A stretch of DNA of 64,000 bases from Daphnia carinata (Eukaryota; Arthropoda; Branchiopoda; Diplostraca; Daphniidae), in assembly GCF_022539665.2 (NCBI RefSeq), contig NC_081336.1:1240001-1304000 (forward strand). The letters run 5' to 3'. Position 1 is the stretch's first letter. Each line of letters opens with the position of its first letter. Under the pieces are notes generated by a model. That model made no database searches. It was given only the letters and a program-made list of their open reading frames with translations, and had not been told where the DNA came from. Made by a program: the position numbers and the translations under genes. This document shows positions 51,434 through 64,000 of this stretch, piece after piece.

Positions 51434-53048
51434 TTCACTAGTGTAAATAAGTTGACAGATGACGACACCTGGCAGCGTTGGAGAAACAAACAAAACAAGC
51501 CAGCATTGCGTCATCTTGACAACCCTTTGACGTTAATTCCACCTCCTTTCGGCAGCCATTAAGTGACGCTAATCCAGTAGAAGCCATCCGAAAGGTGAAC
51601 TAATGAAACAAAGTCAAACAAAACACAATTAGTTAAGAACAATGGTTGGATTTCTGGCAAGGGAGGGATATTTACACAACAATCACGACGGAATACAAAG
51701 AGTCAACTGCGCTGGCCTGAACAACGAATAGGACACGTTATACAAGACGGGCCATGAGAACACACACGTACGAGGTGCACTGCAGCGCCGGAATGGGTCT
51801 CTCTGTACTTTTAACTCCGTTCAACTTTAAGGAAAGGTAAAAAAGAACGAACGATCGATTGTAGACGAGCAAGTCAACGTTTTTTTTTTTTTCGTTCAAT
51901 GCACCTAAGTTACAACTGTATCCAACGTCATCATCATATACTGGCACACAGGTACAACGTGTGTACATGCTGACGTGCTGGTGGGTCTAGCCCGGTACCA
52001 GGATCTACCAACCGCGTGAGTCCCGCACGCGTCCCCCACAACGATCCGCTTTGAACAAAGACACTTTTTTTTTTTTACCCTCTTCTTTCTTTTTTTTAAT
52101 ATTTCAACCCACTTTTATACCTAGTTACCGAATGTGATGGGGTTCGGTTGTTCCCCACTGAACAGGGATCGAGAAAGTTAGAACTGACTTCACAATTCTG
52201 TCTTGTTTCTGTCAACTGTTTGATGACTAGCATTGGACGAGGATCTTAACCACGTAATCGTATCTCCAATAAATATGAACATTACGCAGTAGCAGATAAC
52301 TTAAGGTCTGGCAATCGATCACTGAATCCGTCATTAACTTGAGAACAATGGAAGAAGAGTCTAGACACTTTTTTACTGCCAAAACGACCACAACTTTTTG
52401 TTGTGTGCCTTTTACGATTAAGATTAAGATGAGAACGCCACGCAGACCAAAAGTCATAAACTTAACGACGGTTCAGATGATGGATTGGAAAACGTTTTGA
52501 AATGGTGTTTCACGTGGGATCGGTAAGCATAGATGAGTGTTAGCAGTCAAGGTTTTCGATCTAGGTTAAATCTCACATGAAAAACACATATACATCAAAG
52601 GTGCGGGCGTTGCTTTCTCACCTCTTCACGTTGTAACAGTATGTCTTGGTGAAAAAATCGATGTCGTTGCTTAAACCCATCGCCTTTTCTGCGTCGTATT
52701 CGTTACGTCGTCACAGCCTTGCTTGAATTGAAAACGAAGATTTCCGAGAATATAAAGCTTGCAATTTCATCAAATCAATTCCAAAAGTTGTTCAGTCAAC
52801 CTTACCAAATATTAACATGATGACCATGTAATTTAAATGCCTTTATTTCGTTATTTACATAGCGAAACTTCTCGAAATGCTTCAAGTTTTTGGAGCAGTC
52901 TCCATCATTTGCCGTCTGCTAGACACGAGTCACGAGGCCGACTTCATGCCGGGTTGATCGTCCCATAATAATCATGTTTCTTTGGATTTTTAGTTAAAAA
53001 TAAGTCGATACTTATTAACAAAATAGTTCAGTGAAAAGTGCCACAAGT
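51434..53048. promoter_or_regulatory. Head-to-head region between TOG gene and mtTFB2-like gene
   Basis: 1.6 kb between divergent start codons. An initiator-like TTCAGTG at 53027-53033 lies 16-20 bp upstream of the mtTFB2-like ATG, so that mRNA probably has a very short leader. No coding sequence supported inside. Confidence 0.4.
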
Positions 53049-54753
53049 ATGTTTTCCCCAATTATACGTTCTGCTCAGAGAATTTCCATCAGGAATTGGG
53101 CACACAGCTCGTCAAGTCTAGCGAGCCTGCAGGTTGATGCTAAATGCATTGCCAGCATTAAAGAGCAGCCCTCTTCGGGAAACTCTGGTCAAAATTTGAC
53201 CAAATTGGCACGTAGAGTTAGTTCTGTTGCAGTAGAATCGAAATTTGATGCATCTGTACTTGAAAGTCACTTAGCCTGCTCGAAACTATTGGAAGACGCT
53301 GATGACAATGCATATGTTGTTCAGGAAACGAGCAAGATAGATGTGTATCATCATTTACATAATGAAACAGAACCAATAATTGAAGAGAAATCCAAGTGGC
53401 AGGAAGTAAAAAAACAGCAAGCACTAAAAAAATTCCAGGCTGCTGAAGAAAGATTGATGAAAAATGATGCTACAGCCTACAAATTGTTTCAGGCCATCAA
53501 GGCACCCTTGTTGGAGTTGGAACGATACAGAGCTTCTGCCCTTATTGATCGGAATGCCTGTCGTAAGCTACCTCAGTAATGTTCAGTTACATTAAGTATT
53601 GTAAACTCATTTTATTTCTGAAAATAGGTTCCCTCATTAGTCAAATTGGTGATATTCAAGATCCAGCAACAGCCATTGTGATAGGTAATCCTGGTGCAGG
53701 AATCTTGTCAAAAGAACTTCTCAAAACAGGGGCAAAACAGCTGCTTCTGTTTGAGTGCAATCCAGAAATACGAACCCACCTACAGGTATGAAAGCAAGAA
53801 TTAAAATTTAACAGATACGTAATGGATTGTTTTTTTTTTAATTAAAACAGAGAATCCACAAAGATGACCCTGTAGAAGTCAGTAATCAGTACCTGTTTGG
53901 CTCGCACCTTAGAAGCCAAGACACTAAACATGCCTTAAGCACCTTGCTGGAGTCTCAGTCTTGCACGCGCGTCAAAATAATTTTATCATTAACCAACCCC
54001 ACGCAAGCCCGGGATCTTCTGGCAAATTACACGACAGGACTTATCCCATACGACAACAAGGATGTCGAGATCTATCTCATCGTCGAGAAAAGCTACGGAG
54101 ACGTAAGGTTTTAATAATTAATTTCAAGTTTATTTTGAAGTTAAAATTAAATTTGTTACCATAGAAACTCGACGCGTTAGAAAAAAATGATCCTACGCAG
54201 AAACGTGTAAAATTTGCTACTGCGTGGAGGACATTCATCAAGACTGAACTTTTGTGTACATTACCAGCCAATTCGTTTTTCCCGACATTTGCACCAGTAA
54301 GATCACAGTACGGGTTTGATTGTTAAATTGTATTTTGAAACACTGTTTTCCCTTTCATATTTGCAGCTTGGTTTTGGAATTAAAGGCCGCAGTAAGAGAG
54401 ACCCTAACGTTGCAGTGCTTCGTTGTACCTTTCGTTCGATTGCTGGCTTTGGGAGACATTTAAATAGTGATGAACGACACCTGTACAATATCTTTATCCG
54501 GCACGTCATGACCACGTCTACAGCGAAAGTTGCCCATTCTCTGGAAAAGTGGACACCAGGTATCGGCATTCGTCTCATACGCCAGGGTATTTCGCTTTTT
54601 ACGTGCTTCAATCAGTTAACAAAGGAAGAATTCGAACGGGTCTTTTTCACTTTCGTCGAACTCGCTCCTATCAACAGTCCAGTATGGTCCATGATGAGTA
54701 GTCATTACTGTAAATCGATAGAATGCCTCAAACACGATGATGTAACTTGTTGA
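53049..54753 (+). CDS. mtTFB2: Mitochondrial transcription factor B2-like rRNA dimethyladenosine transferase homolog
   Basis: Five exons: 53049-53562, 53628-53785, 53851-54102, 54165-54296 and 54367-54753; 480 residues. The N-terminus (MFSPIIRSAQRISIRNWA) is basic and amphipathic, as for mitochondrial import. Residues about 175-235 look like the SAM-binding start of the KsgA/Dim1 fold: SLISQIGDIQDP, then IVIGNPGAGILSKELLKTGA and a strand ending LLLFECNPE. The end holds LNSDERHLYNIFIRHVMT and LTKEEFERVFFTFVEL. TFB2 proteins melt promoters with the mitochondrial RNA polymerase and have mostly lost methylation. A long N-terminal extension of about 170 residues fits arthropod members. TFB2 rather than TFB1 is chosen from the divergent SAM motif; moderate certainty. 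Confidence 0.7.
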
Positions 54754-55092
54754 GTCCTAGAGGAAAATGCTCCCAACCCTAATGAAGTATTTTGATTTGT
54801 ATAGTATTCATACACATCGAGTCGGTCTTTTGACAATTTATTGTTATCCATTAAAAATGATTTCATTGTATTTTTAGAACATCCTGGAAGAATACGTATT
54901 GGATTAACCTAGAAGATATACAGTGCTCGGTATAAGAAATCGGGGTAGTAGATAGCGACTCCTTGACTCCGCTAGCCGAAAAACGCGTGAAATGCGAAGC
55001 TTGCCTGGAAAAAACAAATGGGAGAGTGTTAGATCAGCCATGATGATGAAAAATTTAGGTAAAATATCTTTAAATAATCTACCATATAATAT
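54754..55092. other. Convergent 3' spacer
   Basis: Holds the 3' UTRs of the mtTFB2-like gene (+) and the small secreted peptide (-). ATTAAA near 54850 (plus) and AATAAA in minus orientation near 54838 are candidate poly(A) signals. Confidence 0.4.
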
Positions 55093-55290
55093 TCAGCGGC
55101 CCCAAGGTGTACGGCAGTTTCCGTACGCGTCCATCTGTTTCGGTGGAGTGCACGTACGATCCGGTGCCACTCCAATGTTTTGCGAGTCAACTCGCCCCGG
55201 GATATTGATGGAAATCGGGTTTTGGACAGTAAACGCAGCACACGTTGCTAATAGTATACAAAACGAAAAAAGAAGGCTAAAGAAATGCAT
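55093..55290 (-). CDS. Small secreted peptide candidate
   Basis: A 65-codon frame. It opens with a textbook signal peptide, MHFFSLLFSFCILLATCAA, likely cut before FTVQNPIS. The mature part of about 46 residues ends in RTCTPPKQMDAYGNCRTPWG with exactly two cysteines. That spacing (C, Pro-rich, D-x-x-G-x-C-R) is common at the ends of small arthropod secreted proteins of unknown role. No intron is needed. Composition supports a real gene, but no homolog is named and no promoter element is obvious. Confidence 0.5.
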   Translation of the reverse strand: MHFFSLLFSFCILLATCAAFTVQNPISINIPGRVDSQNIGVAPDRTCTPPKQMDAYGNCRTPWGR

Positions 55291-56186
55291 CTTTGGTTAT
55301 TCTTTGTTCGTTTTGTGGGCAGCACTCGCGACGACGGCTCAACGACTTGTGTCGTGAGATTTCTAGCACTCCACTCTTACTGTCAGAAAAAAGGGGGACT
55401 GGTATAGTAAAGACAACCTTGTGAAAGTGACTAACGTTACTGAAGTGTGAAATGAGACCTCGAAGGAAGACGTCCAAACGCCCTCGAGCGTCTGATTCCC
55501 CATTTTCTATATTTGTCTTTGACGATATAGACACATCCGCTTTTTTTATTTTTGAAATGGGCAGGAAAGTCCTGTTTAGTTTCTTTCAACGTCTTGACAT
55601 CATTTACAAGTTTTATTTTGCGCCGTTCTCATTCGATTGGAATGGATGTTGTTGGCCCCCGTTGCGAAATACTATTTCTTTTTTTGCGAATGTGAGTAAC
55701 CATCCCAGTTGAGCATCTGGCCACTTGAAGTTTCGTGATTTATGGGTTGCGTTTCACGAAATATCGTAAAGTCTAATGCGGATGCGGTGTCGACAACTTC
55801 GTTTCCTTATATTCAAAGGAATTTTAAATCTTTGTTCATTGACAACGCTGTTTATTTCCGTCCTGGTTTATCACTAGCAATTTCCTTTCTTGAAAAAAGT
55901 TACGTATCTGGGGGTTGACACAGTATGTTCGAGTCGATTAGTTTTGGGAATGGGAGCTTTTTTTTAAAACCTCTTTGCGCTTAATTTCGGGAAGCGAAGT
56001 GAATTTGGATTTTTGCGATAACATTTGAGACAATGGCGTTTATTCGTGAAACAATTCCTACGCTACGTTTGCTAATCTGTACAAGATTTACATTAAAACG
56101 ACCGTAGATTCCAAAAACCTCATCACCGTTTTCGTCACTGCACGTCAACAGTAACTAAATCCCTTTTTAAAAATTGAACAAACAAT
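55291..56186. other. Spacer without recognised gene
   Basis: About 0.9 kb. It should contain the promoter of the small secreted peptide (leftward) and the 3' UTR of the fucosyltransferase-like gene (leftward). No domain-bearing frame. Confidence 0.4.
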
Positions 56187-57356
56187 TTAAGAGATCAACA
56201 ATGGATCCAACGTCGTGCACTGATTTTCGCTCCATTCGTGTGTTAAATTTGGGTAAGATTTCGATCGAAAATTTCTGTGTAATTCTTGACATAGATGGCA
56301 AAAGGCGTTTCCCATCATGCCCTTTACACTTGATTTCACTCGATAGTGATCCTTCCACCAAAAATATTCACCGTAAAGCGTTTCGTTTGCGTCCAGCAAT
56401 GTCAGGTAGGCGGCCAATTCTTTCGGTTTGAATTGGCGGGCGTCTATGTACGAATGAATCGGCGCGTACTGTTCATAGATGGCACCACCATACACTATCG
56501 GAACAATGTCCTGATTCATCATTTCGAAAAATGTACCCGTCACGTAGTCAGGACAAAGTGCGTTTTCAAATGACAGGTAAAACTTGTAGTCCGTTACGTC
56601 GAAACTTCCATCAAAGTTGAGATTGCCGCATTCGCCGTACATGTCGATATCGATGTATCTACTCAATTCTTCGACGTACGTCTCTATTCGACTTGTAGTG
56701 TTGCAATCGGACACCGTCCAGGCAATAACGTTCTTGCTCGTCTTCTTCTTTCTTGCATTGGGTAAAGGACGTGGCCGGAAGGATTGACGAGCTCGTTCTA
56801 TGTGATGAAGCACCTCTTCCGGTGAGAGCATAGCAGATTCTTCCGGCACGATCCGGCCGTAAAGTAAAGGAATATCCGAATCCCTTCTATACGTCATGGT
56901 CCAGTTAAAAATGTTTGCCCACTCACTGACATTGTAAACGGAGCCGAGCGATAGTGGGGATTCTTGAGTAAAGAAAACAAACCGTTGATTTGTGTTGTTG
57001 CGAGCTGTTTGATAATCGATGAATTCCGATGAATCGAGTGGCAAAAATGTGTCGCCGAAAAGGACCACTATGGCGTCGTAAGAGTCCATGGCACGCTCCG
57101 ATCGATTCGTAATGATTTCACAGCGAATAGAACCGCAACTCTGTTTGAAATAGAGCTCACTTTGATCGGGGTGAGCGTTCCATAATAAAATGGATTTGCT
57201 TTTATGGCTCTCCATAATATATTGGTGCACTTTTTGGAAAGGGAAGTTGTACCACCAGAAGAGCAAGGTGCCAACAACGACCAAGAAAGCTGCCACTTTA
57301 ACGGATCGCCTGTTACGGATGTGTTCCGGTAAAACCATTAAAAGTAGGAGCCACAT
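56187..57356 (-). CDS. GT10 family fucosyltransferase-like protein with altered donor-site motif
   Basis: One uninterrupted frame of 389 residues. A short cytosolic end and a signal anchor (VAAFLVVVGTLLFWWYNF, residues about 21-38) give type II Golgi topology. Family features follow: FFTQESPLSL, FNWTMTYRRDSDI with PLLYGRI, IAWTVSDCNTTSRIETYVEE, IDMYGECG, and the C-terminal FYLSFENALCPDYVTGTFFE with IVPIVYGGAIY. GT10 enzymes move fucose from GDP-fucose to GlcNAc of N-glycans in alpha-1,3 linkage. In most members the last block reads YVTEKF and the earlier one VSNC; here they are YVTGTF and VSDC, so activity is doubtful. The gene is intronless, as many arthropod paralogs are. Confidence 0.88.
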   Translation of the reverse strand: MWLLLLMVLPEHIRNRRSVKVAAFLVVVGTLLFWWYNFPFQKVHQYIMESHKSKSILLWNAHPDQSELYFKQSCGSIRCEIITNRSERAMDSYDAIVVLFGDTFLPLDSSEFIDYQTARNNTNQRFVFFTQESPLSLGSVYNVSEWANIFNWTMTYRRDSDIPLLYGRIVPEESAMLSPEEVLHHIERARQSFRPRPLPNARKKKTSKNVIAWTVSDCNTTSRIETYVEELSRYIDIDMYGECGNLNFDGSFDVTDYKFYLSFENALCPDYVTGTFFEMMNQDIVPIVYGGAIYEQYAPIHSYIDARQFKPKELAAYLTLLDANETLYGEYFWWKDHYRVKSSVKGMMGNAFCHLCQELHRNFRSKSYPNLTHEWSENQCTTLDPLLIS

Positions 57357-57663
57357 GGCGAATGCGAAATGTTGCCCGGCTTGCCTTAAAAAAGAAATGT
57401 TGTCATGGTGACAATTTGTCGTTTTTGTTTAACTTTTTTTAAAGATCTCTCCAGCCGTGATAACAAATAGCCGTCGATGGAAAGATATCGAAATCATAGC
57501 CGATAAACAAAAATGATTGAGATAGCGCGAAAAGTCTAAATTTGTAACATCTCCTACGTCACATATTTTTTTTTGTTGTTTTTAAGTTCTACGTCAATAA
57601 TCCAACTAAAGAACGAGAGATAAAATGAATAACAAACTCTTCTAATCATTCATTCTTTGCTCG
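57357..57663. promoter_or_regulatory. Head-to-head spacer, fucosyltransferase-like / sulfotransferase relic
   Basis: 307 bp, AT-rich, between divergent starts. No coding sequence; presumably the GT10-like promoter. Confidence 0.4.
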
Positions 57664-58640
57664 ATGCTGCCGCGAGCGTTCCCAAAAATTTTAATTTACT
57701 ATTTTAAAAAATCCAGCTATCCTTCACTTGGACTAATTTGTTTATTCAATTTTTCAGTGATTTTTTATTGGTCGTTGGAGCAGCCGAGACGCCGTTGGAA
57801 TATCCCTTTCTACAACCGGATGTCGCATATTGGATGTAACATATCGGCGATAGGAAGACGACCCCGAACGTCAAGAGTACAACGTCAAATTTATCCGCCA
57901 CGCATCTCGACCTTTAGTGGCTCTAGTTTCGCATCCAGGAAGTGGCAAAACATGGGTACGCGGAGTCATTGAACGTCTCCGTGGCTGTTTCACAGGAAGT
58001 GCCTACTCGTGATCGGTAAAATTTCTTTTATCCAATTTTATTTGTAAAATGAAACTTACATCTATTCTTGTTTGATAAGGTTTTACGGCGTATCAGTTTG
58101 GAATTATTTTAAGCCTTTCATCAATACCAGCGCCATTTGAATTATCCATAATCCGTGTCGGGCTCTCATCTCTTACGGAATAGAACCAAAGAGCATCCGC
58201 TTCATCCACTCACTTTACTGGAAAAGGTAATAGTTTTTTTCCCCCATTTTTCGTTTTAAAATGGCACATAAAACTGACACTATGAAAACAGAATGGCGAA
58301 CATATGTTGCTCACGAAAGCAGACGACGGCAAAACATGGCATTACGTTAGATCCCCAAAATCGGGCATGGAGGTATTCTACTCCACGATGATCTGGTGGC
58401 TGGACTAGCATCAATTTCCGTTGCTCGCGCAGTACCTCAAGCAGACCTTCTGGAAGTAATACGACCACCAGGTGACTATACAAAATAATTTAAATTCTAC
58501 AATCAACAACTGATGAAAATTTCAATTGCAATGATCCGTTCATTTCATTTTTGACAAGGCATCGTTAACCACCAGGCAATGAAAAAAGTTCAGAAGGCTT
58601 TAACTGATAAGGGATACGATTTAATGATATTGAAAGAATG
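57664..58640 (+). pseudogene. Decayed WSCD-type sulfotransferase
   Basis: The first 45 codons still read as a type II anchor (LGLICLFNFSVIFYWSLEQ). Sulfotransferase pieces then appear in different frames. At 57898-58015 there is PLVALVSHPGSGKTWVRG followed by VIERLRGCFTGSAYS, matching the 5'-phosphosulfate loop of WSCD-family enzymes, and it ends at an in-frame TGA. At about 58140-58225 there is IIHNPCRALISYG after another TGA. At about 58370-58480 a DDLVAGLAS stretch changes frame. At 58560-58640 NHQAMKKVQKALTDKGYDL matches the family's end. Several frameshifts and stops break it, while relic intron borders remain (GTAAAA 58017, TTGACAAG 58558). Intact family members add sulfate to sialylated or other glycans from PAPS. 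Confidence 0.6.
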
Positions 58641-58745
58641 AACCGAAGAGAAGGTGAGGCAGTTGAAGCTTTTTCTGAAATGAATGTTAATTATTTTAAC
58701 TGTTTAAAACAACAGGTTCTACCACTAAATCAGGCTCGTGGTTAG

Positions 58746-60595
<1,850 letters not shown>

Positions 60596-61171
60596 GTTGC
60601 TAGCTAGAACAAACTAAAAATAGCTAGCCGCCATGCCTTCGTTTTCCAACGTTCCAGTGTATTTTGGAGGGGGGAATGAATTACAGAGGAGTGTGAATGG
60701 TGTGTGTTTGTATGTATGTGTGGATGGGAGCTACTCAATTTGCTTATCTAGTGAGAATTTTTATCAAGATCTATAATAGTTAACTAGTTATCGATAAAAC
60801 GGTAAAAAAATAACTTTTACCTTTTCTTATTAGTTTTTGGAATACGCTACTCGTCATTGGTTGGTAGTTGGAATCGTGTAAAAAAATTGAGATGGACAGA
60901 GACAGACAGAAAAGGCAGAAGTTGAAAACGGAAGTGATAGACAAAAAAAAAATGAATTAAGCACAAGTAATCAATAAATTTCAGGAAATAACAATGACGC
61001 CAAATCGAAAAAAATCAAGGAAATCCAAGGGTCGCGCGATGGCAGTATCTTATGAGCAAGTCAATTTTAAAATTCCAGTTTCGCAGGAAGGGCAATTTTG
61101 GCAACTTCATAAAAGACTCTACAACATAAAATATTATAACCAATCCTCTAGTAATATTGATTTAGAGTTAC
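60596..61171. other. Spacer between zinc-finger gene and cyclin B3
   Basis: Both neighbours run leftward, so this holds the cyclin B3 3' UTR and the zinc-finger promoter. The plus-strand frame at 60994-61206 overlaps the cyclin B3 stop and is taken as a shadow. Confidence 0.45.
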
Positions 61172-62676
61172 TTACTTATGCGAGTACTTGTTGCGAATGG
61201 TTTTGAGGTTTTTCGACTGCAACTTGACCAGCATGGCGTGTAGGCGCTGGGTAGTTTCGCGCAGTTCGGCTTTGGTAAAGCTGCTGTAGTACTCGAGCGT
61301 TGGCGTCCAATCGCCAGAGTTCTGCATCTGGAAGGCCATCATGAGAGCGGCAGCAGCCATAAGGGAATCCTTGACAGTCACCAAGTCGTACTCCATCAGC
61401 GATGTCTCGAGGATGAAGCGGGCTAATGTCAAAGTCTCCATACTGGCTTTGCTCACCTAATTCCAGAGAAATAACTGTATAGCAACAGCGAAAATGTAAA
61501 CTGAAATAAAAGTACTCTGGCATAGCGGCGGAGAAAGCTGTAAGACAATGGCAGACCAATATCGAAGTCGACTGCTTTGAGAATGCTCATCTCCATTTTG
61601 ATGAGATCTCTCCGAGTGTAGGCATCATCACAAATGTAGAGGAAGTCGTCGACACATGGCGGGCAACGCTCCTGAAGGAAAAGGGAAAACTTAGAACAGA
61701 ACTAAAAAAATTAAAAAAGGCGTGAACCTACTTCAAACTTTGAACTGATCAGCATGGCTGTCGTGCCAACTAATTGGAGATTCTCCTTACTGACGGTAGT
61801 GCGAGACAGGTAGAGATCAACGAGTCGCACAGCAGAATAAAGAGTTTCGTGATTGAGTTCAAAACTTTCTTGCACTTCAACCAACCAGTCCACCAAAACT
61901 GCTCGCATATCGCAAGTAAGCTCGGTTTGCTGGTCCATATAACGCTGTGGAATAAACTTCAGCTAAAAATGCCCAAACAAAGAAAGCACTTTAGATGGAT
62001 TCTTTCGATCGCAAGTCAATGTAGCAATCGGCATTACCTCGCGTTGTTTGAAATAAAGGAAGATGTCGTGGGCGTACTGAGGTGTCTGGAAAGGATCTGT
62101 ACCGCATTCACTGTCAAAATCTTCTACATTGGCAGGAAGGGCCCTCTTTGGCTTGGCATTTTCAGGAGAGAAGTAGATAGTTGCCTCAGAATCAGTCTTG
62201 TGTACAAAATATTTTACTGTTAGCTCAAAAGCAGTTGGGAGAAAACTTGTTTTGCTACCTGTTCAGGTACTTTAACTTCCTCTTTGACTAAGTTCAAGGT
62301 AAGTGCTTTAGTGGAAGGGCGTGCCAATTGAGGTCTAGCAAGATTAATGTTAGTAGTAGTAGATGAGACTTTTCCTTTGGTGGCCTTCTTTGCATCCTGA
62401 AGCTTACTAGAAGCCTGTCATTAAAAATATTACATTTGAAACAATTGAAAAACACACAAGTGGTTAAAGGGTTATTACATTAGTCAAATCTCCTAAAGCT
62501 GACCGCTTTTTGTTATCTGATGTAAGAGCAGTATCAGCTTTCCTCTTGTTCTTGTTGACCAGGCTGTTATTCTCAGTTACAGCCTTAAGTGAATTTACAG
62601 TAGCCTTTGATGGGTTTGCAGCAGCCCTCATCCTGGTGACCATTTGAGTGATGCCTGATGGCTTGGTAGGGGCCAT
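61172..62676 (-). CDS. CycB3: G2/mitotic-specific cyclin B3
   Basis: Six exons on the minus strand: 62676-62479, 62414-62259, 62196-62038, 61962-61732, 61671-61516 and 61456-61172; 394 residues, every intron in phase 0. The basic N-terminus carries a destruction box at the end of exon 1, RSALGDLTN, fitting RxxLxxxxN for APC/C-driven degradation. The cyclin box follows with MRAVLVDWLVEVQESFEL and AMLISSKFEERCPPCVDDFL. CycB3-type traits are FLYICDDAYTRRDLIKMEMS, METLTLARFILETSLMEYDL and the ending LKTIRNKYSHK. The protein partners CDK1 and promotes anaphase. The 5' UTR probably contains an intron between about 62776 and 62948. Confidence 0.92.
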
Positions 62677-63651
62677 TATGTATTTGAATTTGAATTCCCA
62701 GATGGGTTTTTTAATCAAAATGTAATAAAATAGCAGGAACAAGCTTTGACACCTATTCCTTTCAATCTGATTGAGCTGAAAGCAGAACAGACAGAACAAG
62801 GACGTAAGTTTATGATGCACGAAAAGCGACCGTTGGCGCCATGCACCCCATACATTATCCACAATAAAATTAACCGACAGCCACGTATCAGATGAAAGAG
62901 AACGACATCCACAAAAAGGGATAAAAAATATTGAAAAAGAAACTTACGGGCAGAAGTAATGTTGACGATTACAGTGCGATTTACAAAATCATTACTTTTC
63001 CACGAAATTATTTTCCCCAACGCAACATTAGACTTCTGAGTTGTCCTAAGATCTACAACCGACTCAACTGAAGTAAATGGAAGTTAAAAGCGCGAAAGTA
63101 AACTGACTGCAGCGAAACCAACGGTTATTTTTCGAAATTCCTACGATGCCAGTTAGTTAAAACAGCTCACCGTTAATGTCGCTAAAATTCATTTTTCGAA
63201 ATTGTGTTGAACGAATTTATTTGTTGAATAAAAAAACATTTTTACCTTATTATATTATTACTGTTAACTTATCGTTGACTTATTCACATTTGAAAACTAG
63301 TAATGTTTATTCTGCTTGTCTTGTCTACTCATTCATCGTCGGAGAGCTTTTGATGTTTTAACGGCTCCATTAAAAACTATGAAATTTTCATTGAATTTCC
63401 TACTATCAAACATTGTTTTCAATTATTCCTATAATTTTAGCAGTAATTATAGGAATATTTAACTGGAATGACTTTTGTTTTATTAAATGGCAACGCTCAA
63501 TATGGCGATGTTATGTTAGGTTGGTAAAAAAGAAAATAAAAATTTTTTGATTAACCAAAATTTCAATTAAAGCAAAAATAAGGCAATAAATTTTAAGTGT
63601 CAATGTGTCAAGAACAAAAACAAATAGTGCTCTACACATTGCCTGATTAAA
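62677..63651. promoter_or_regulatory. Head-to-head region between cyclin B3 and Tudor-protein gene
   Basis: 976 bp between divergent starts. The left part should be cyclin B3 5' UTR; a T/C-rich tract and AG near 62776 (minus) suggest a leader intron. The right part is AT-rich with no coding sequence. Confidence 0.4.
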
Positions 63652-63929
63652 ATGGCAAGTTCTGCCGACACCAGTGCAACTGGAACAGAAAAACCGACCA
63701 CTTCGGGAAGAAAAGGAAGCCGAAACCCAAGTTCGGTCAAAATGGAGTTCGTTCCCGGTTCTCTCTTAGAAGCAAGAGATTTTGCAAACAATTGGTTCCC
63801 TTCAAAAGTTGTAGAAGTTGATGTTGAAGGCAGAGAAGTGCTTGTCCATTTTCAGAATTGGTCAAGTCGTTATGATGAATGGATAAGCATGGATAGCGCC
63901 CGCCTGAGACCAGTTACAAACCAGACTGA
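63652..63929 (+). CDS. PHF20/MBD-R2-like Tudor-domain protein, first exon (3'-partial)
   Basis: The frame starts at ATG 63652 and runs to a probable donor (GA followed by GTATAT) at 63929; the gene continues beyond the window. After a Ser/Thr-rich leader of about 32 residues comes a Tudor/MBT-like module: PGSLLEARDFANNWFPSKVV, EGREVLVHFQNWSSRYDEWI and DSARLRPV. This matches the first Tudor of PHF20/PHF20L1 and the fly NSL-complex subunit MBD-R2, which read methylated histones and p53 or recruit MOF acetyltransferase. MRG15-like chromo barrels share the HFQNWSSRYDEWI pattern and cannot be fully excluded from one exon. If unspliced the frame would end at 63960. Confidence 0.6.
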
Positions 63930-64000
63930 GTATATTCCTTTCTATCATTATACTATATAGCATATATTAATTCCAGGTTGCACCTGTTTTTGTTTTTTTT

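Noticed and set aside
60994-61206. 70-codon plus-strand frame next to cyclin B3
   Set aside because: It overlaps the conserved cyclin B3 terminus in antisense and has no recognisable features.

Overview
The window looks like nuclear DNA of an arthropod, most likely a branchiopod crustacean such as Daphnia. Genes are split by short GT-AG introns, mostly 50-80 bp. The coding content is purely eukaryotic: a TFIID subunit, a cyclin, a class A GPCR and mitochondrial proteins. The species call is an inference from gene families and intron size. Gene identities come from reading the proteins against remembered family features, and exon junctions were set by hand from splice signals plus reading-frame continuity.

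Left block (1-19.4 kb) is gene dense. A dynein heavy chain tail fragment (+) runs in from the left edge and stops early. It is tail-to-tail with mitochondrial ribosomal protein uL4m (mRpL4, -). Then come cytochrome b5 reductase 4 (CYB5R4, +), whose stop codon lies only 10 bp from that of convergent TAF13 (-), an ER-type mpaB/rubber-oxygenase-like protein (+), an apparently intronless FEM-1-like ankyrin protein (+), and a 15-exon FAM234/ITFG3-like membrane protein (+).

Middle block (19.4-46.2 kb) holds a sex-peptide/myoinhibitory-peptide receptor-like GPCR (-) with a 2.45-kb intron. Upstream of it lie about 23 kb without a recognisable gene. That stretch contains microsatellites, a candidate orphan exon, a candidate TATA/Inr promoter with first exon, and a nearly perfect foldback element near 44.6 kb flanked by GC-rich 40-bp motifs.

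Right block (46.2-64 kb) is dense again: a crescerin/TOGARAM-like TOG protein (-), mitochondrial transcription factor B2-like methyltransferase (+), a small secreted peptide candidate (-), an intronless GT10 fucosyltransferase-like protein with altered motif residues (-), a decayed WSCD-type sulfotransferase pseudogene (+), a multi-C2H2 zinc-finger protein with a 30-nt micro-exon (-), cyclin B3 (-), and the first exon of a PHF20/MBD-R2-like Tudor protein (+) that runs off the right edge.

The genes do not form one pathway; they are ordinary housekeeping and signalling genes side by side. No CRISPR array, tRNA or rRNA gene was recognised. The best candidates for something undescribed are the foldback element, the altered fucosyltransferase, two GC-AG introns and the unexplained non-coding block.
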